Origin: Hymenopellis radicata
Lineage: Eukaryota; Basidiomycota; Agaricomycetes; Agaricales; Physalacriaceae
DNA length: 64,000 nucleotides
Reading direction: 5' to 3'
Assembly: GCA_015501595.1 (NCBI GenBank)
Contig: JADNRX010000181.1
Span: 43,127-107,126 of the forward strand
Within the stretch, counting starts at the first letter, position 1. Every line of letters starts with the position of its first letter. The notes beneath the pieces are model-generated. The model saw only the letters and a list, made by a program, of their open reading frames with translations, did no database searches and had not been told where the DNA came from. The position numbers were made by a program, and so were the translations under genes. Shown here in pieces: positions 34,264 through 45,364 of the stretch.

Positions 34264-35690
34264 CTACCTGGTGCACGGACTCCCTCGCGCGAAGCGAAAC
34301 TTTCTGACGATGTTTTGTTCTAGGTGTGATAGATAGTCCTTTATTCCTAGATCGACCGGGCCTCCCGTACCTACAAGGATCGGTGACATCCAATCCGTGA
34401 CAACCTTCAGCGAGGCCTCTGTCAGCTTGAATGGCTTCTTCTCCGGCTTAAAACCGTGCTCGATGCACCAATAGCAGAGCAGGCATGGACGTTTCGAAGT
34501 GCCGACCGCTTCATCTCGAGTATATGCGTCGTCTTGCGACAAGTAGTGCATGAGCTCCATTTCAGGATGTACCCGACAAATCTTGGCAGTGTCGGCCCGC
34601 CACACGTCGTCGTCGTTGTAGAAGCCCGGCCATTTGGCCAGGATCTCACGTGTAGCAAGGTAACCTCTGCGAGCAAGGAGCGATGCGACGTAGGAGTACC
34701 GGTCAGCAGAAAGGATGACCTTTACTTCTCCGCGACTAGGGAGCCACGTATTCCCAATCGTCCAACCGTCCTGGCAAAGTTTTCGCATGTTTTTGGCAAT
34801 ATGGCCTTGGAGTACGCGTTCCGCGCCGAATGAGTAGAAGCGGAATCTCCATAGGCGACGGTGGAATTTGAGAATGAATATCCTGTCTACCGATTCCATC
34901 TCGCCGTGCAGTGCTATTTCGCAACTCTCCTTGATAAAAGGAGAACGAATCAAGCGCTTAGCGGACGATTGGGCCACTCGAAAGGCATCGCATCTCGCCT
35001 GTCCTGTTAATTGTGGGAGGCAGGTGCAGTAAACGATGGAATCGTAATCATCCATTACCGATTGACGTGTGCAATTGATGGTGTCCGGCGAGGAGGATGT
35101 ACGATGGGTCTCCCAAAGAGAGAATATACGATCCAGATTGGACTTGACGTCGCCACCGCCACCCCAGGACCCACAAGCAGCTAAGCGCTCAAGTTTGCGG
35201 TGTATTCGCGCAGGGACATGTGCTACGACAACATCCATCATGGTTTGAATGTCAACGTCTTCGAAAGCTTCCTTCCCCGACGCCATCCGTTGGACCTGAC
35301 ATCGAAAGACGGTTTGCAGGGAGGAGAAAAAGACGGAGGAGTAATCGATTAGGCTGTGTCCTAAGGGTTCATTGGTAGAGAGCAGGAAAGTGGCGTTTCT
35401 GGGCCCAGCGTGCGTGATAAGACCGGCTGCAACGCTCTGGCCGATCCTCCGATGTACGAGGCAAAAAGAGATCCAGTTGAGAAGCAAAAGTTCACGCGTA
35501 GCGATCTCTGGCATCCCGTCCTTGATCCACCTATGCGAGGTACCGCTGACAGGCCTGAAGATCGTCTCCTGAACCATGAGACTTGCGGTAACGGGATAGT
35601 GCTCAGAAGCCACGAGTTCGGGTAAGGCTAAAAGTGGTCTTATGAGACGAGCCTATCGAATTTGTGAGTACCTACTTTCGATGCAGACAT
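34264..35690 (-). CDS. OTT_1508-like deaminase-family protein (copy 1)
   Basis: Two exons, 35690-35672 and 35627-34264, close to 460 aa (MSASKV|ALPELVASEHYP). The C-terminal part holds a deaminase-superfamily zinc site: RVHPEMELMHYL gives H360-P-E362, and GTSKRPCLLC gives P387-C388-x-x-C391. The HxE...SKxPCxxC layout matches the fungal OTT_1508-like deaminase group (PF14441), whose substrates are largely unknown. The HAE of most members is HPE here, but the zinc-binding His and the proton-shuttling Glu are kept. The ~340 residues before it are helical and of unknown function (MMDVVVAHVPARIHRKLE, LPQLTGQARCDAFRVAQ). It is transcribed away from a second member of the same family 512 bp away. 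Confidence 0.7.
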
Positions 35691-36202
35691 TATTTGATGA
35701 TGACCGTGCTGAGCGAAGAAACAGCCTTTTTATTGATCACGCAACACGATGACGTGTCACGCCCAACCTAGCAACAGCCTCTCCTTGCTGCGGAAAATGC
35801 GAAAACCTCGCGATATACATGCGGAATCACTGATCCTGGTCGCAGAAGCACACCAGAAGCATCATAAGCGAGACAATAACAGCTTCGGGACGGAGTCATG
35901 TCGGACGGCAGTATAGCCTTGGGACGGTTTCCACGAGGACACTGCAAGATCAGCGTGCGTACCACGAGGTGAACGATGTGAGAAGGCTGTTGCAGGCTGC
36001 GCATTAGCAGGAGTGGCCGGTACCTTCTTCTGACTACGGCAAACATGCCCACCCCAGAAACCTATATAAGCGCGCAAGAATATCCCCTCCTCTTCACAAA
36101 CAAATTCTCAATCTTTTACCTTCGGTCAGTTCTCTAGCATTTTTAGTACATTAGCAATAACTAACATGTCCTCGTCTTTGCTCACAGATTACACTAAGTA
36201 CC
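35691..36202. promoter_or_regulatory. divergent promoter of the two deaminase-like genes
   Basis: 512 bp separate the two start codons. On the plus side TATATAAG (36063-36070) is a good TATA box 133 bp upstream of the ATG. On the minus side an AATAAAAAGG-like element lies near 35730. A 5'-UTR intron for the plus gene is probable at 36125-36187: a GTCAGT donor, the branch-like ACTAAC and a CTCACAG acceptor, 16 bases before the ATG. Confidence 0.55.
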
Positions 36203-37882
36203 ATGACATCTGTATCCAGTGAGAACATCTACAAGTGTCTCTACTGTTTGACAGCGTTGAAGGGCGTTCTTGAACCACCCCCGGACCGCGAGATCGTGTC
36301 GCCACGCCCAGATCTTCGAAAAAGATGTCGAGGACTGGAGGAGGGAATGTCCGAGGCTCTTAGTTGGATATCCCGAGCATTGGTTAGACGCAGCGCGGGC
36401 GACGTTGCTGCTGTGGCTTGGGTCCAACCTGTTCGTGGCCAGTTCAGGCTACTATTCTCGAACAACAACGAATCCACAAGTCCACACTTGAAGGGGGACG
36501 AGGATCAAGCCAAAGAATTGCTCAAGATCCTGAAAAGCCTGTACGAGAAGCAGCACGGCCATCGTGATACTCAATCCGCCCTTCGTGATGCTCAATCCGC
36601 CCTTCGTGATAATGAATCCGCCCTTCGTGATGATCAATCCGCCCTTCGTGATAATGAATCCGCCCTTCGTGATATTGAATCCGCCCTTCGTGATAATGAA
36701 TCCGCCCTCCGAAAACTTCAGGATACGCAGACGGACGAGCTCATGCAGTTCGTCTGCAGCCACGACAGTGCCGAGCTTGCCGCCAGAAAGATGGGCACCC
36801 TTATTCGTCTACGCCACCGACAGGTCGACGACTTCGACAAGGAGCGCAAGGAGATGACGGATATCTTTCGCACTATCATAAACAGGCAATACCCTCTCGA
36901 CCATTTTCCGTCTATCCCGGTCCCAGAGCTCAGTGACGGAGAAAAATGGCTTGCCACATACGTCGGGTATGTTGAAGCCGAGAAACCCACAAGACCTTCG
37001 CGAGCCGACCTCATGCAACACGTATTCGATCATATTGTGAAGATGAACACTCCTACGCGTAATGAAATCAGCGGAAATGTCACCAAGTTCCGGAACTTTG
37101 TTCGCTTCTGTCAGGAAGTCCGGGAGTCTCTTTTCATGCGAGAGGCTGATGAGTATCGGCTGACAGCTGATGACAAGACCATCATCAAGAAATTGAGGCG
37201 GCGTCTGAATCGTCTCGCCTCGTATCTGTCAGGCGCCCGGGCCATTGTCACAGATTTGTTCGAGTATTTCCATCAAGGAAGGGACAAAAATGGAAAAATT
37301 GAGCTCACTCTAGACATGGTTGCAAAATCTTTCCCCGATAAGAAACGGAAAGACAGCAGTGGGATGTTCAAGGAAGGACCTCGCGATTATCTTCTTCGTC
37401 TCCTTTCTACACTCCCTGATGACGAACGAACGAAGTTGGTGGCTCGACTCATGGCACGGCTGGGTTCCCCGGTTTGGAACGCGAAGAACAAATTCAACAT
37501 GTCCTACCACGCTGAGTTGCGGTTGATCTTGTACTCCGTCTACGTTGGCTGGGACCTCGACATTATTGGAGTCTCTAAACTTCCCTGCTATTCGTGCTTC
37601 CTCTTCCTGCAGCGGCTTGCAAAACATTTACAAGAGGAGGGACGGGAAATCTTCTGGCGATTCTCCAGCGAACAGTGTTCCTGGAAAGCACATTTTCAGT
37701 GGGGAATTCCAAGCTCGCAGATGACTGGTCAACTCAAGCTTGCTCAAATAACCGCTCGGTTCGTTAAGGAGAACTTTGATCAACAGTTCAAATTGTTGGG
37801 GCAGATTGCATCGACTTATACCGATGATGATTACCCGGTAAGCGGTACGGATAGCTCTAACAAAGGATCGGATCGTGAGTAG
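36203..37882 (+). CDS. OTT_1508-like deaminase-family protein (copy 2) with heptad coiled coil
   Basis: A single open coding exon of 559 aa. The zinc site is clear: NMSYHAELRLILYS gives H436-A-E438, and GVSKLPCYSCFLFLQ gives P461-C462-x-x-C465. This is the HAE...SKxPCxxC pattern of fungal OTT_1508-like deaminases (PF14441). The N-terminal DVAAVAWVQPVRGQFRLLF resembles the strand that begins this family's fold. Residues 121-169 are seven tandem heptads (RDNESAL-type), predicted to form a coiled coil and so a possible oligomerisation or partner-binding arm. The C-terminus (TARFVKENFDQQF, then acidic) follows the zinc site directly. Deamination of a base or nucleoside is expected from the family, but the substrate is not known. 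It is much diverged from the neighbouring copy. Confidence 0.75.
   Translation: MTSVSSENIYKCLYCLTALKGVLEPPPDREIVSPRPDLRKRCRGLEEGMSEALSWISRALVRRSAGDVAAVAWVQPVRGQFRLLFSNNNESTSPHLKGDEDQAKELLKILKSLYEKQHGHRDTQSALRDAQSALRDNESALRDDQSALRDNESALRDIESALRDNESALRKLQDTQTDELMQFVCSHDSAELAARKMGTLIRLRHRQVDDFDKERKEMTDIFRTIINRQYPLDHFPSIPVPELSDGEKWLATYVGYVEAEKPTRPSRADLMQHVFDHIVKMNTPTRNEISGNVTKFRNFVRFCQEVRESLFMREADEYRLTADDKTIIKKLRRRLNRLASYLSGARAIVTDLFEYFHQGRDKNGKIELTLDMVAKSFPDKKRKDSSGMFKEGPRDYLLRLLSTLPDDERTKLVARLMARLGSPVWNAKNKFNMSYHAELRLILYSVYVGWDLDIIGVSKLPCYSCFLFLQRLAKHLQEEGREIFWRFSSEQCSWKAHFQWGIPSSQMTGQLKLAQITARFVKENFDQQFKLLGQIASTYTDDDYPVSGTDSSNKGSDRE
36563..36709 (+). repeat. 21-bp in-frame tandem repeat (7 copies)
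   Basis: Seven copies of a unit like CGTGATAATGAATCCGCCCT plus one base, encoding RD(T/A/N/D/I)(Q/E)SAL. Only the codons for residues 3 and 4 vary between units; the rest is essentially constant. The last copy has CTC instead of CTT. Copies 3, 5 and 7 encode the same heptad. Confidence 0.95.
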
Positions 37883-40289
37883 ATGGAGATAATAAGTTGT
37901 GATTAGTAGATGTTAGGTAACAATATAGAATACTAGATATGAAGCTATAATTTAACCGAGTTCAATGTTAATGTAGCCGCGTTTTTGGGGAGCGCAGTCT
38001 AAATCTAAAGTCAAATCTTCCTCCTGCACAGAAAGCGATTATCTATCACACGTGCACCACGGCCGGACGGCCCACCGCGACTGTCGTCGGGGGCTAGGCG
38101 TACGAGCTCTTTGTGAGTGTCGGGTTGTCTCCGACTTACCTCCTTGACACCCGACACTTACACTCTTCGCCGTCAACACATTTCACTCACAGTGGCGGTC
38201 ACCGCAGCTCGAAAAGTCGGTATCTTAACCTTGTACACCCTCCATTAAGGAGACAGGAAGTACCACGAATGAACCTTCAGTAAACAGGGGGGGGTAATAT
38301 AACTACGCGAGACGCACGACAGAGTATGACAATCTATGTAACAGGCATCGATAGCAGCCATGCTCGAAAACAATAGATCACCATGCGACAATGGTCATCC
38401 ACCGCCATAAGCCCTTGCAACTCTGGACATCGATCGATGATCGCCTGTCAAACAGAGAAGGAGAAGACATATGCTACGATGGGAGTGGCAGACCGTAGCG
38501 AGGAATATAGCGGCACCCACGCACGGCAGGGAATACCAGCATTCAACCCCACCAGTGCAAGCGGGAATCCCAAACCGACGTCTGCAAAACCACAAGGGCG
38601 CATTAATCCCCGCACGCACTACTGCCAAGAAGTAGGGGTATCGGAGGACAGCGTTGTCCATGAGTGGGAGGACTGGGCGAACAGGGTAGACGGCGATGGT
38701 ATCCACGTTGAAGAACTCGCTTCAGGCAATTGGTGTAAAGCGGAAGCGGGACTCGCAAGGGTAGTGTATAGACGAAGCCCGCTGTCACGCACAGCAAGCG
38801 ACGCACTGTCTGCTCAACGAGCGAAAATGATTCTGAAGCGACATAATCGGCAGGAAGCGAGGCTGGGTTGGCACTCTGTCACTTGACGTGCGACGGAGGG
38901 AAAACGGGAATGATGGAAGAGAACAGATTGCAGGACAAGGCGAATCCAGGAAAGGCGGAGAAGTTGTAGTCGGATAACACCACGTCCTCGAGTATAGAGG
39001 TAGGAGCGCCCTAGCCGCGATGTTCAGGTCGACCATTGGTACCGGCATTTATACAGGAGGTAGGACACGTCACCCAAGGTGCGCTGTGCTCCGTCCGCTG
39101 CAAAAAATGTAAAGAAGACGCACGTCTTTGAGAAGGAAACGTACCAGTGAACGTCCTCCGTCGTCGCGTCGTCCATTCTTCTCAAAGCTGGGATGCCACT
39201 GAGATAAAGGTGTCTTGCTCGTTGGAGATATTCCATGGGGGCCGTGATACGTAGATTCCCCGTCTCCTGGGGAGAAAATGTGATGCCGATGTCGGGAAGG
39301 TGATGCGTTTTGTTTCCCCCGGGAATACTAAAAGATGCGGCGGCGTCGGGCCATGACTGGTCGGCCCGAGCAGCCTGTCTTCCACGACGCAAATTTCTAC
39401 CCACAACAGCGATCGTCAGCAAGGTGTGTGACTAGCTCGCTATAAACACACCAGCGTATACCATCCCTTCGACAATCATCCTCCTCCTCCAGCACTGCAG
39501 GAGGTCCTAATTGCGTTTAGGCGTCTCATTGTCCTTCAGGGCGGAGATCGGTTTTCCCTTATGGGAGTCATATTGGCTTTGAGGGGCGGGCAGGGAGCAA
39601 GCAACCAAACAGCCGCGGTCTAAATCCTTGGCAGCCGGCGCCTAGGTCGAGCCTCGATGGGGGTGCATCCTCGTTCATACCGAAAGCTAGAACAATGTCA
39701 ACATCTGCGAGGGATGATTATTCGGATAGCGACACACGGGTAGGCCCTATAACGCGTAGTCCTCGTCGGTAGCATGGAGAGATTGGCCCGAAAGGTAGGC
39801 GCCGCGGTCTTCAACGGCGGAAACGACGAAGAGAATGATCTGGTGGGCGGGATCATCGTGGTAGCAGGTCAACCGATTTTGCCGCCTTGGGCCGATGCGC
39901 CAATCGGGTTCGTGCACCATCACGCCGAACTGTCTTTCCATTCACATTATCAATGGCTCTGTATTATATGTACGACTCCAGCAATAAGTTCCGGTTAATT
40001 CACGAACGATCTGGCCCTACATTTTTCAAAGAGACCCTCAACGTTCTTCAGCTGCCAAGGACCATTCTCTCGAACTACCTGACATTGTTAGATTGGAGTC
40101 ATGCGGAACCGGCTCATGCTCTGGACGTCTGTATCGACGTTTTATTGATGTGACACTACAACCACTGGTTAGAGGCGCTTCTGCGGTACGAATGGATTCA
40201 TTGCTGTATTCATTGATGCACCTAATCCCTCTCTGCAAGTTTCATTTCGTTTGAGTGCCGTAACGACCGCTATCCGAGCTGTTGGCTAA
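37883..40289. other. gene-poor stretch
   Basis: About 2.4 kb without a supportable gene. A 38383-38886 plus frame and a 39024-39422 minus frame (DIGITFSPQETGNLRITAP) show no family features. A G8 run lies near 38287. It separates the deaminase pair from the decayed membrane-protein/S28 block. Confidence 0.35.
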
Positions 40290-42056
40290 ACGCTAAAGTT
40301 TACGATGGTTTATCGATATTCTCCCGCCCCGCCGTTGTTGGACGTCATCAATTTCACTACCCACAATAATCAGCCCACTACGTCTATCAAACATGAATAC
40401 GAACAAACCATTTGCTATGGCATCATCGTTTGGTACAGAATGATTCGGAGCGACTAGGTCCGTCTGATAGGAGTGCGTGTATCGAGCACCCAGCGAAATG
40501 AATGGTACTACCAAGAGCTCGCAAACCGCTGGCCGGTGCCGTAGGAGAAGAAGCAAGCCACGAACTATCAGGACGAGCATGTCCGGATGCGACGCGTGCA
40601 ATGATCAAAGTTGGCGCGATGCCCTGGGAAAGAGAACGTCAACACAGAGAAGGATGCACGACAGTGAGTACAGCAAGCGAACGTAGAAGGATGCTGACGG
40701 GTTCTTACTCCCAAAGACGACGGCGGACGTGATGATGAACACCATATACGTCACGGAGTATATGATGGCAGATTCCACCAAGAGATCAATCACCTAATCC
40801 CCACCATCCATCGGCAGAACCGCGCGCTGACAAAATACGCCATATCGTCAAGTCTCCTCCCCCAAGTCCGGGTACGGATTGCTCAACCCAAAGCACCGGT
40901 GCTCCAAAACGACTGAGGCGCCCGACCCGCAATGTAAAATCTTGGCTTGCATACCGTAATCGGCGAGGAAAAGCTGCCAGGAAGCTGGATTGACGCTTAG
41001 AATAACACACGTCAAACTTGTCAAAAGAAGAGGGCTACTCACGGTCCGCATTGGTCTCTCCGGCATTCTGGAGAAAAAATGTCCTTCTGGATTACATGTT
41101 AACCTTGTCCAGAACACAGATAGTAGCAAGCACGCTACCTGGCTCGTGGAATTCCGCCGCGAAGTAGTACCGCTGCTGGAAAGGGCCCAAGAGCGGATCG
41201 TTGTAGTCGATGAGCTTGCCGAATCACTACGAAACCTCTCTTCAGCGGACAGGTGGACAGGTCGCGTATGTGCAGAAGGTCCATCCTTGAACAATTGGGG
41301 AGGCCAGCGCAGGAGTCAGGACCCAGGAAGGACGCGAGTGTTACAACTTGCACGAGGACAAAGACCACGTGATGACGACAGACTGGAAGGACGAAGTCGA
41401 GGAGGCCGCATATGCAGCCTTTATAGAATACACGCGTATATCAGAACCGCGATGATGCGGTGCGACCCGCGCTCCCGGCTATGAGGTGTTCCACTGATAC
41501 CTGTACGGTTTACCAGGGACAGGCCGTCAACATCCACCACGTCTACTCCTTGGAATATGAAATCAGCCAACGGAAGTATTAGATGCGAGTCCACCGCCAC
41601 ACGGCCGTCATGCCACCAGAAACGAGCATGGACGAGATGACCTCAGCCGAAGGCGATCCGCAGAGCCGAGCTTCGCCATACGGGCACATAAATCTGACCC
41701 GTCTGAGAAAAACACGCCATGAAGGTTGATATGGCAATGTAAACTGCATTAGACAAAAGCAGTCGCGAGCCTGATACACGGCGGAGAAAGATTTGTGTAC
41801 TCGAGCCATAGCTAAAGTAATCGAAGATGAAGGATCCAGTACCTGCGACGAGGTGTCGACAGCCTATTGTTTCCATCAATATGAAGATTTGGAAAGACGC
41901 ATTGTACCTTAGGGTCATGCTCCAGCAGCGCTTGCTTCTGCGTCCGTCCATTTTGAAAGCACGAGTAACAAGTGGATTCTTTAACGAGAATCTAATCAGC
42001 CAAAATCCGACGCAGCATTGGACAGACACACCCTGACGACTGTGTTGAGTTCGCAT
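40290..42056 (-). pseudogene. decayed seven-helix membrane protein (DUF6533/6534-like), split
   Basis: Two halves in the same orientation look like one fungal multi-helix protein. The right half (42056-41580) has SNAVYIAISTFMACF and a QIYVPVWRSSALRI segment where the family has IYRCY..W. The left half (about 40800-40290) has VIDLLVESAIIYSVTYMVF, then LIIARVASGHARPDSSW, the late-helix LVES...Y and IivRva pattern. Frames change within each half. Between them lies an S28 peptidase pseudogene. The left half begins right after an acceptor-like GATTAG, so the insertion may sit inside a former intron. The assignment rests on pattern memory only. Confidence 0.4.
40795..41425 (-). pseudogene. S28 serine peptidase pseudogene fragment
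   Basis: A diverged, broken copy of the intact S28 gene at 43225-45364. One frame reads GKLIDYNDPLLGPFQQRYY then FAAEFHEPG, matching NQLIDHANPSLGTFKQRYF in the intact gene, but the preceding Trp codon is now TGA. Next come LQNAGETNAD (frame shifted) and ASVVLEHRCFGLSNPYPDLG, matching ASIALEHRFFGQSNPYPDL. The homology stops before the active-site serine exon. A TATAAAGG element lies near 41425 at the expected promoter position. Confidence 0.75.
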
Positions 42057-43224
42057 GCATCACCTGGAGGACTCTTTGAATGAAGGTACCAGACAAATGG
42101 CTTTCTATGAGCGATTGAGAACGAGTAGGGAGGTCTGGCCGAGGATCCATACCGAATGAAAGCAGCATGTATGCGCGTATATGCGCCTATTACAGCCTAC
42201 GCCAGCAGCAGACGAATATTAAAGACCAAAGTCGGCAAGAATCCGCCGATTCGAAAAATTATCGGGGTAGTACGCAGATAAATGGTCATATCGATGGCAG
42301 GGCGGACGCGCTATCTAAAACTCGGTGAGACTTGGGATAGTAGGGCACGTAGGACACGCACCATCGGCTAGGCGCACGCCGGCTCGGGCGAATGCATATC
42401 CAGTCGACCGTCCAATCAGCAGTAGGCATCCAAGCACGACCGGGGCAGTGTCGGCGCGAGTACAGAGCGCAAATGGCGGGACAGCTTAGGCGTCATCGCG
42501 ACGAGGGCGAGCATGGCACTAACGACAATATCGAGAACGATAGGGGTCGAGGACGGAGTGCGTACGGCACCGCCTAGAGCGGCGTGCACAGCGAGGAAGA
42601 CGGCGCGTCATCAATCTACAACCCCACCAGACGCTCCAGGCATATCCGACGCGTTTGAGGTCGTTGCCCGACGCGTCGGTGTCGACATGATGGTGGGAAG
42701 AGGAAAACACCGATCGGATACATAAACAAATAAAACCACTTCATTTCCGCTTCCTGCTCCACTTTCCGACTCTTTGGATCTTCATACATCAAGTTCAAGG
42801 CTGGCAGTGCTTACACTCTCATATGGGCGGCCTCATCGTGACGCTGCACTTAGCCCATTGATTCACCGTATCTCCCGAAATGCCCAATTAGACCTTGATC
42901 TCCGCTTCTCTACGGGCTGCTTCCTCAATTCATGCTGTTCCAAAAGTCAGTCGATTTTTTCACGTTACCTGCCCGTTCAACACGACTCGTTCATCATACT
43001 ATCGCCGAACAGGACTCGGACATCCACCGCGCTCAGACCTCAGACTTCCGTTTCTTCTTTGTGGATGCTACGCGGAATCAGTTTTAAATTTGCCGTCAGT
43101 ATACAAAGGAACCCGGTGCAAAAGCAATGTATGATCTATATTTACGGTATGAGAGCGCGCTCTGTATAAAAGCCGCGCCATTTGCTCAACATGCTCACGT
43201 CCGTCCCTTCTTTAGGTGGCTAAA
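42057..43224. other. intergenic
   Basis: No supported gene. A minus-strand trace around 42500-42580 reads TPIVLDIVVSAMLALVAM, a hydrophobic segment that may belong to the decayed membrane protein. The last ~100 bp are the S28 promoter; TATAAAAGC lies at about 43164. Confidence 0.4.
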
Positions 43225-45364
43225 ATGCTGTGGACTTCTCTCTTGCTTTCCAGCTCTGCATTCATCGGCGGTATATATGCCTCGCGGCCTGGTATACATC
43301 GACGACTGTTCGATACACGAGACATCCCAAACCCCGAGAAATACAATACGACCTATTGGTTCAATCAGCTCATCGACCACGCCAATCCCTCTTTGGGCAC
43401 GTTCAAGCAGCGTTATTTCTTCTCCGGAGAATTTTACGAACCAGGTGAGATTCCTCGTTAATTTCCTTCCTCTCAACTTTCCTAACATACTCAAAGGCGG
43501 ACCAATTCTTCTCGAGAACGCCGGAGAAGGGAGTGCAGACGGCAAGTCCCCTCTCTTCCATTCGATGCATATCTATCACGACCACAGATGTCTGGTATGA
43601 CCTCACTCCGAATAACAGCATAGTAAGCCTGGTCGCGCAAGCCACAACCGGCGCCTCAATCGCCCTCGAGCACCGCTTCTTCGGCCAGAGCAACCCGTAC
43701 CCCGACCTCTCCGAGGAGAGTCTCAAGTATCTTACCCTCCAACAAAACATCGACGACATGGTGTACCTAGCACAGAACATCGTGTTACCTATGGAGGGAG
43801 GCGACTCGGTCGGACCGGATAAGGCTCCATGGATTCTTTTTGGCGGAAGTTATCCAGGTACGAACACGAAGTTGCTTCTGTCCTTGATGCATGTTATTCA
43901 CGATGTGTCTTAGGCGCGGTGGTTAACTGGGCAGTCTACCAGTAACTATGTCTGTCATATCTCCTTAACATACCTCCTGACTCTCTGTTAGACGCCCCGA
44001 GATCTTCTACGCCGGCTACGCTTCGTCGGCCGTAGTTGAAGCCATTGAGTCAGTTATCCCCCTCGCCTGACCGGCACCTAGTTAACACCCTCCCCAGAGA
44101 CTTCTGGCAATACTGGGACGTCATCCGCACCCGCATGCCCGCCAACTGTTCCAGCGATTTCGAAGCCGTCATCTCCCACGTCGACGCCGTCTTCTCCAGC
44201 GATGACGACCTTGCAATACAAGCCTTGAAAGAAATATTTGGTATGGGAAACGTTACCTACGTCGACGATGTCGCAAGCATGCGTATGTTGTATTCCTTTC
44301 ACGGCCCCTCTGTGCTTTCTCAAGGACCGTGATTAGTTAACGAACCAATGGGCTTTTGGCAGGATCTTCAGCCAGAATCAGGTCCTAACCAACCGTTTTA
44401 CGAGTTCTGTGACCTTTTGGAGGTCTGGGAGGTTGATGGGAAGAACACCAGCGCTCCAGAGAGTGGATGGGGCCTTGATCATGCTCTCGAAGCCTTCGGC
44501 TCGTGGATGCGGGAGCAACATCCCTCAATCTCAGAGTGAGCCGTTCGACTGGTTATGCCATGCATTGGGAGAGACTCACTTCTCCTCTAGTGCGGATATC
44601 AGCAGCCACGATGACACTTTACCTCAGTACAGGAATACCAGTGTTGACAATCAAGATCGTTCTTGGAATTGGATGATGTAAGTTTCTTCTTCCAATCTCT
44701 GCGCCACACTAAAATAAGGACAGATGCAATGAATTCGGGTGGTTCCAGGTGGGCGTCGTGCCTCTTCCTGTCGCGTATAACCTTTGTTCTAATGCGCACA
44801 TTTCTCTAGACCGGTGCGCCCGAAGGCCATCCAACTATCGTTTCTCGCTTTGTCAATCTCGAATTTTATAAGGTACTTGAACCTATTGTTCATGAGAACG
44901 TGGTACCACCAACTTACTTGCGTAGCGCTCCGTCTGTCAAATGTTCTTCCCAAAAACCTTTGACGACAAGCTCATGTCCGCATATCCCGCCGTCGACACC
45001 ATCAATACCAAATTCGGCGGATGGAACGTTCATGTTGATCGAGTCTTCTTCGCTAATGGCCTTAGTGTGTTTCTTCTTCTCCGACGCACGAATGCATAAC
45101 ATCTCATTCCGGCTGCTACTCTTAGATGATCCCTGGATCGATGCCACAGTCTCGAGTCGCTCGATCGACTTCCAACCAACCTCCCTGACACCGGTCTTTC
45201 TCGGCAAGGGGGTACACGGGTCGGACATGATCGTTGTGAATGCAGATGTCGAACCGACGATTGCGTATATTCAGGAGCAGGCGATCGCGTATATGCAGAC
45301 CTGGCTCGCAGATTGGACACCTGTCTATAGTATCCTCGGAAACTGGGCAGATTCCAAACCCTAA
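43225..45364 (+). CDS. S28-family serine carboxypeptidase
   Basis: Secreted/vacuolar prolyl-type exopeptidase (MEROPS S28, alpha/beta hydrolase fold). Twelve exons close to 518 aa: 43225-43444, 43497-43541, 43588-43857, 43914-43941, 43992-44048, 44098-44282, 44337-44535, 44591-44677, 44724-44748, 44810-44872, 44926-45064 and 45126-45364. The N-terminus MLWTSLLLSSSAFIGGIYA is a signal peptide. The nucleophile is in GGSYPG, the catalytic Asp in ANG L|NDPW (split by the last intron), and the His in GVHGSDM. Other hallmarks are LIDHANPSLGTFKQRYF, LEHRFFGQSNPYPDLSEES and the C-terminal LGNWADSKP. Intron 2 uses a GC donor (G|GCAAGT), which best keeps ENAGEGSAD. The usual Cys after the catalytic His is Gly. 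The start at 43225 is the ATG that begins the signal peptide. Confidence 0.92.

Noticed and set aside
36563..36709. CRISPR-like array
   Set aside because: Units are contiguous without spacers, lie inside a coding exon, and the genome is eukaryotic.
36452..36857. Open frames on both strands across the 21-bp repeat, with repeats such as NPPFVIM
   Set aside because: A 21-bp unit keeps all frames open; only the long frame carrying the zinc site has family features.
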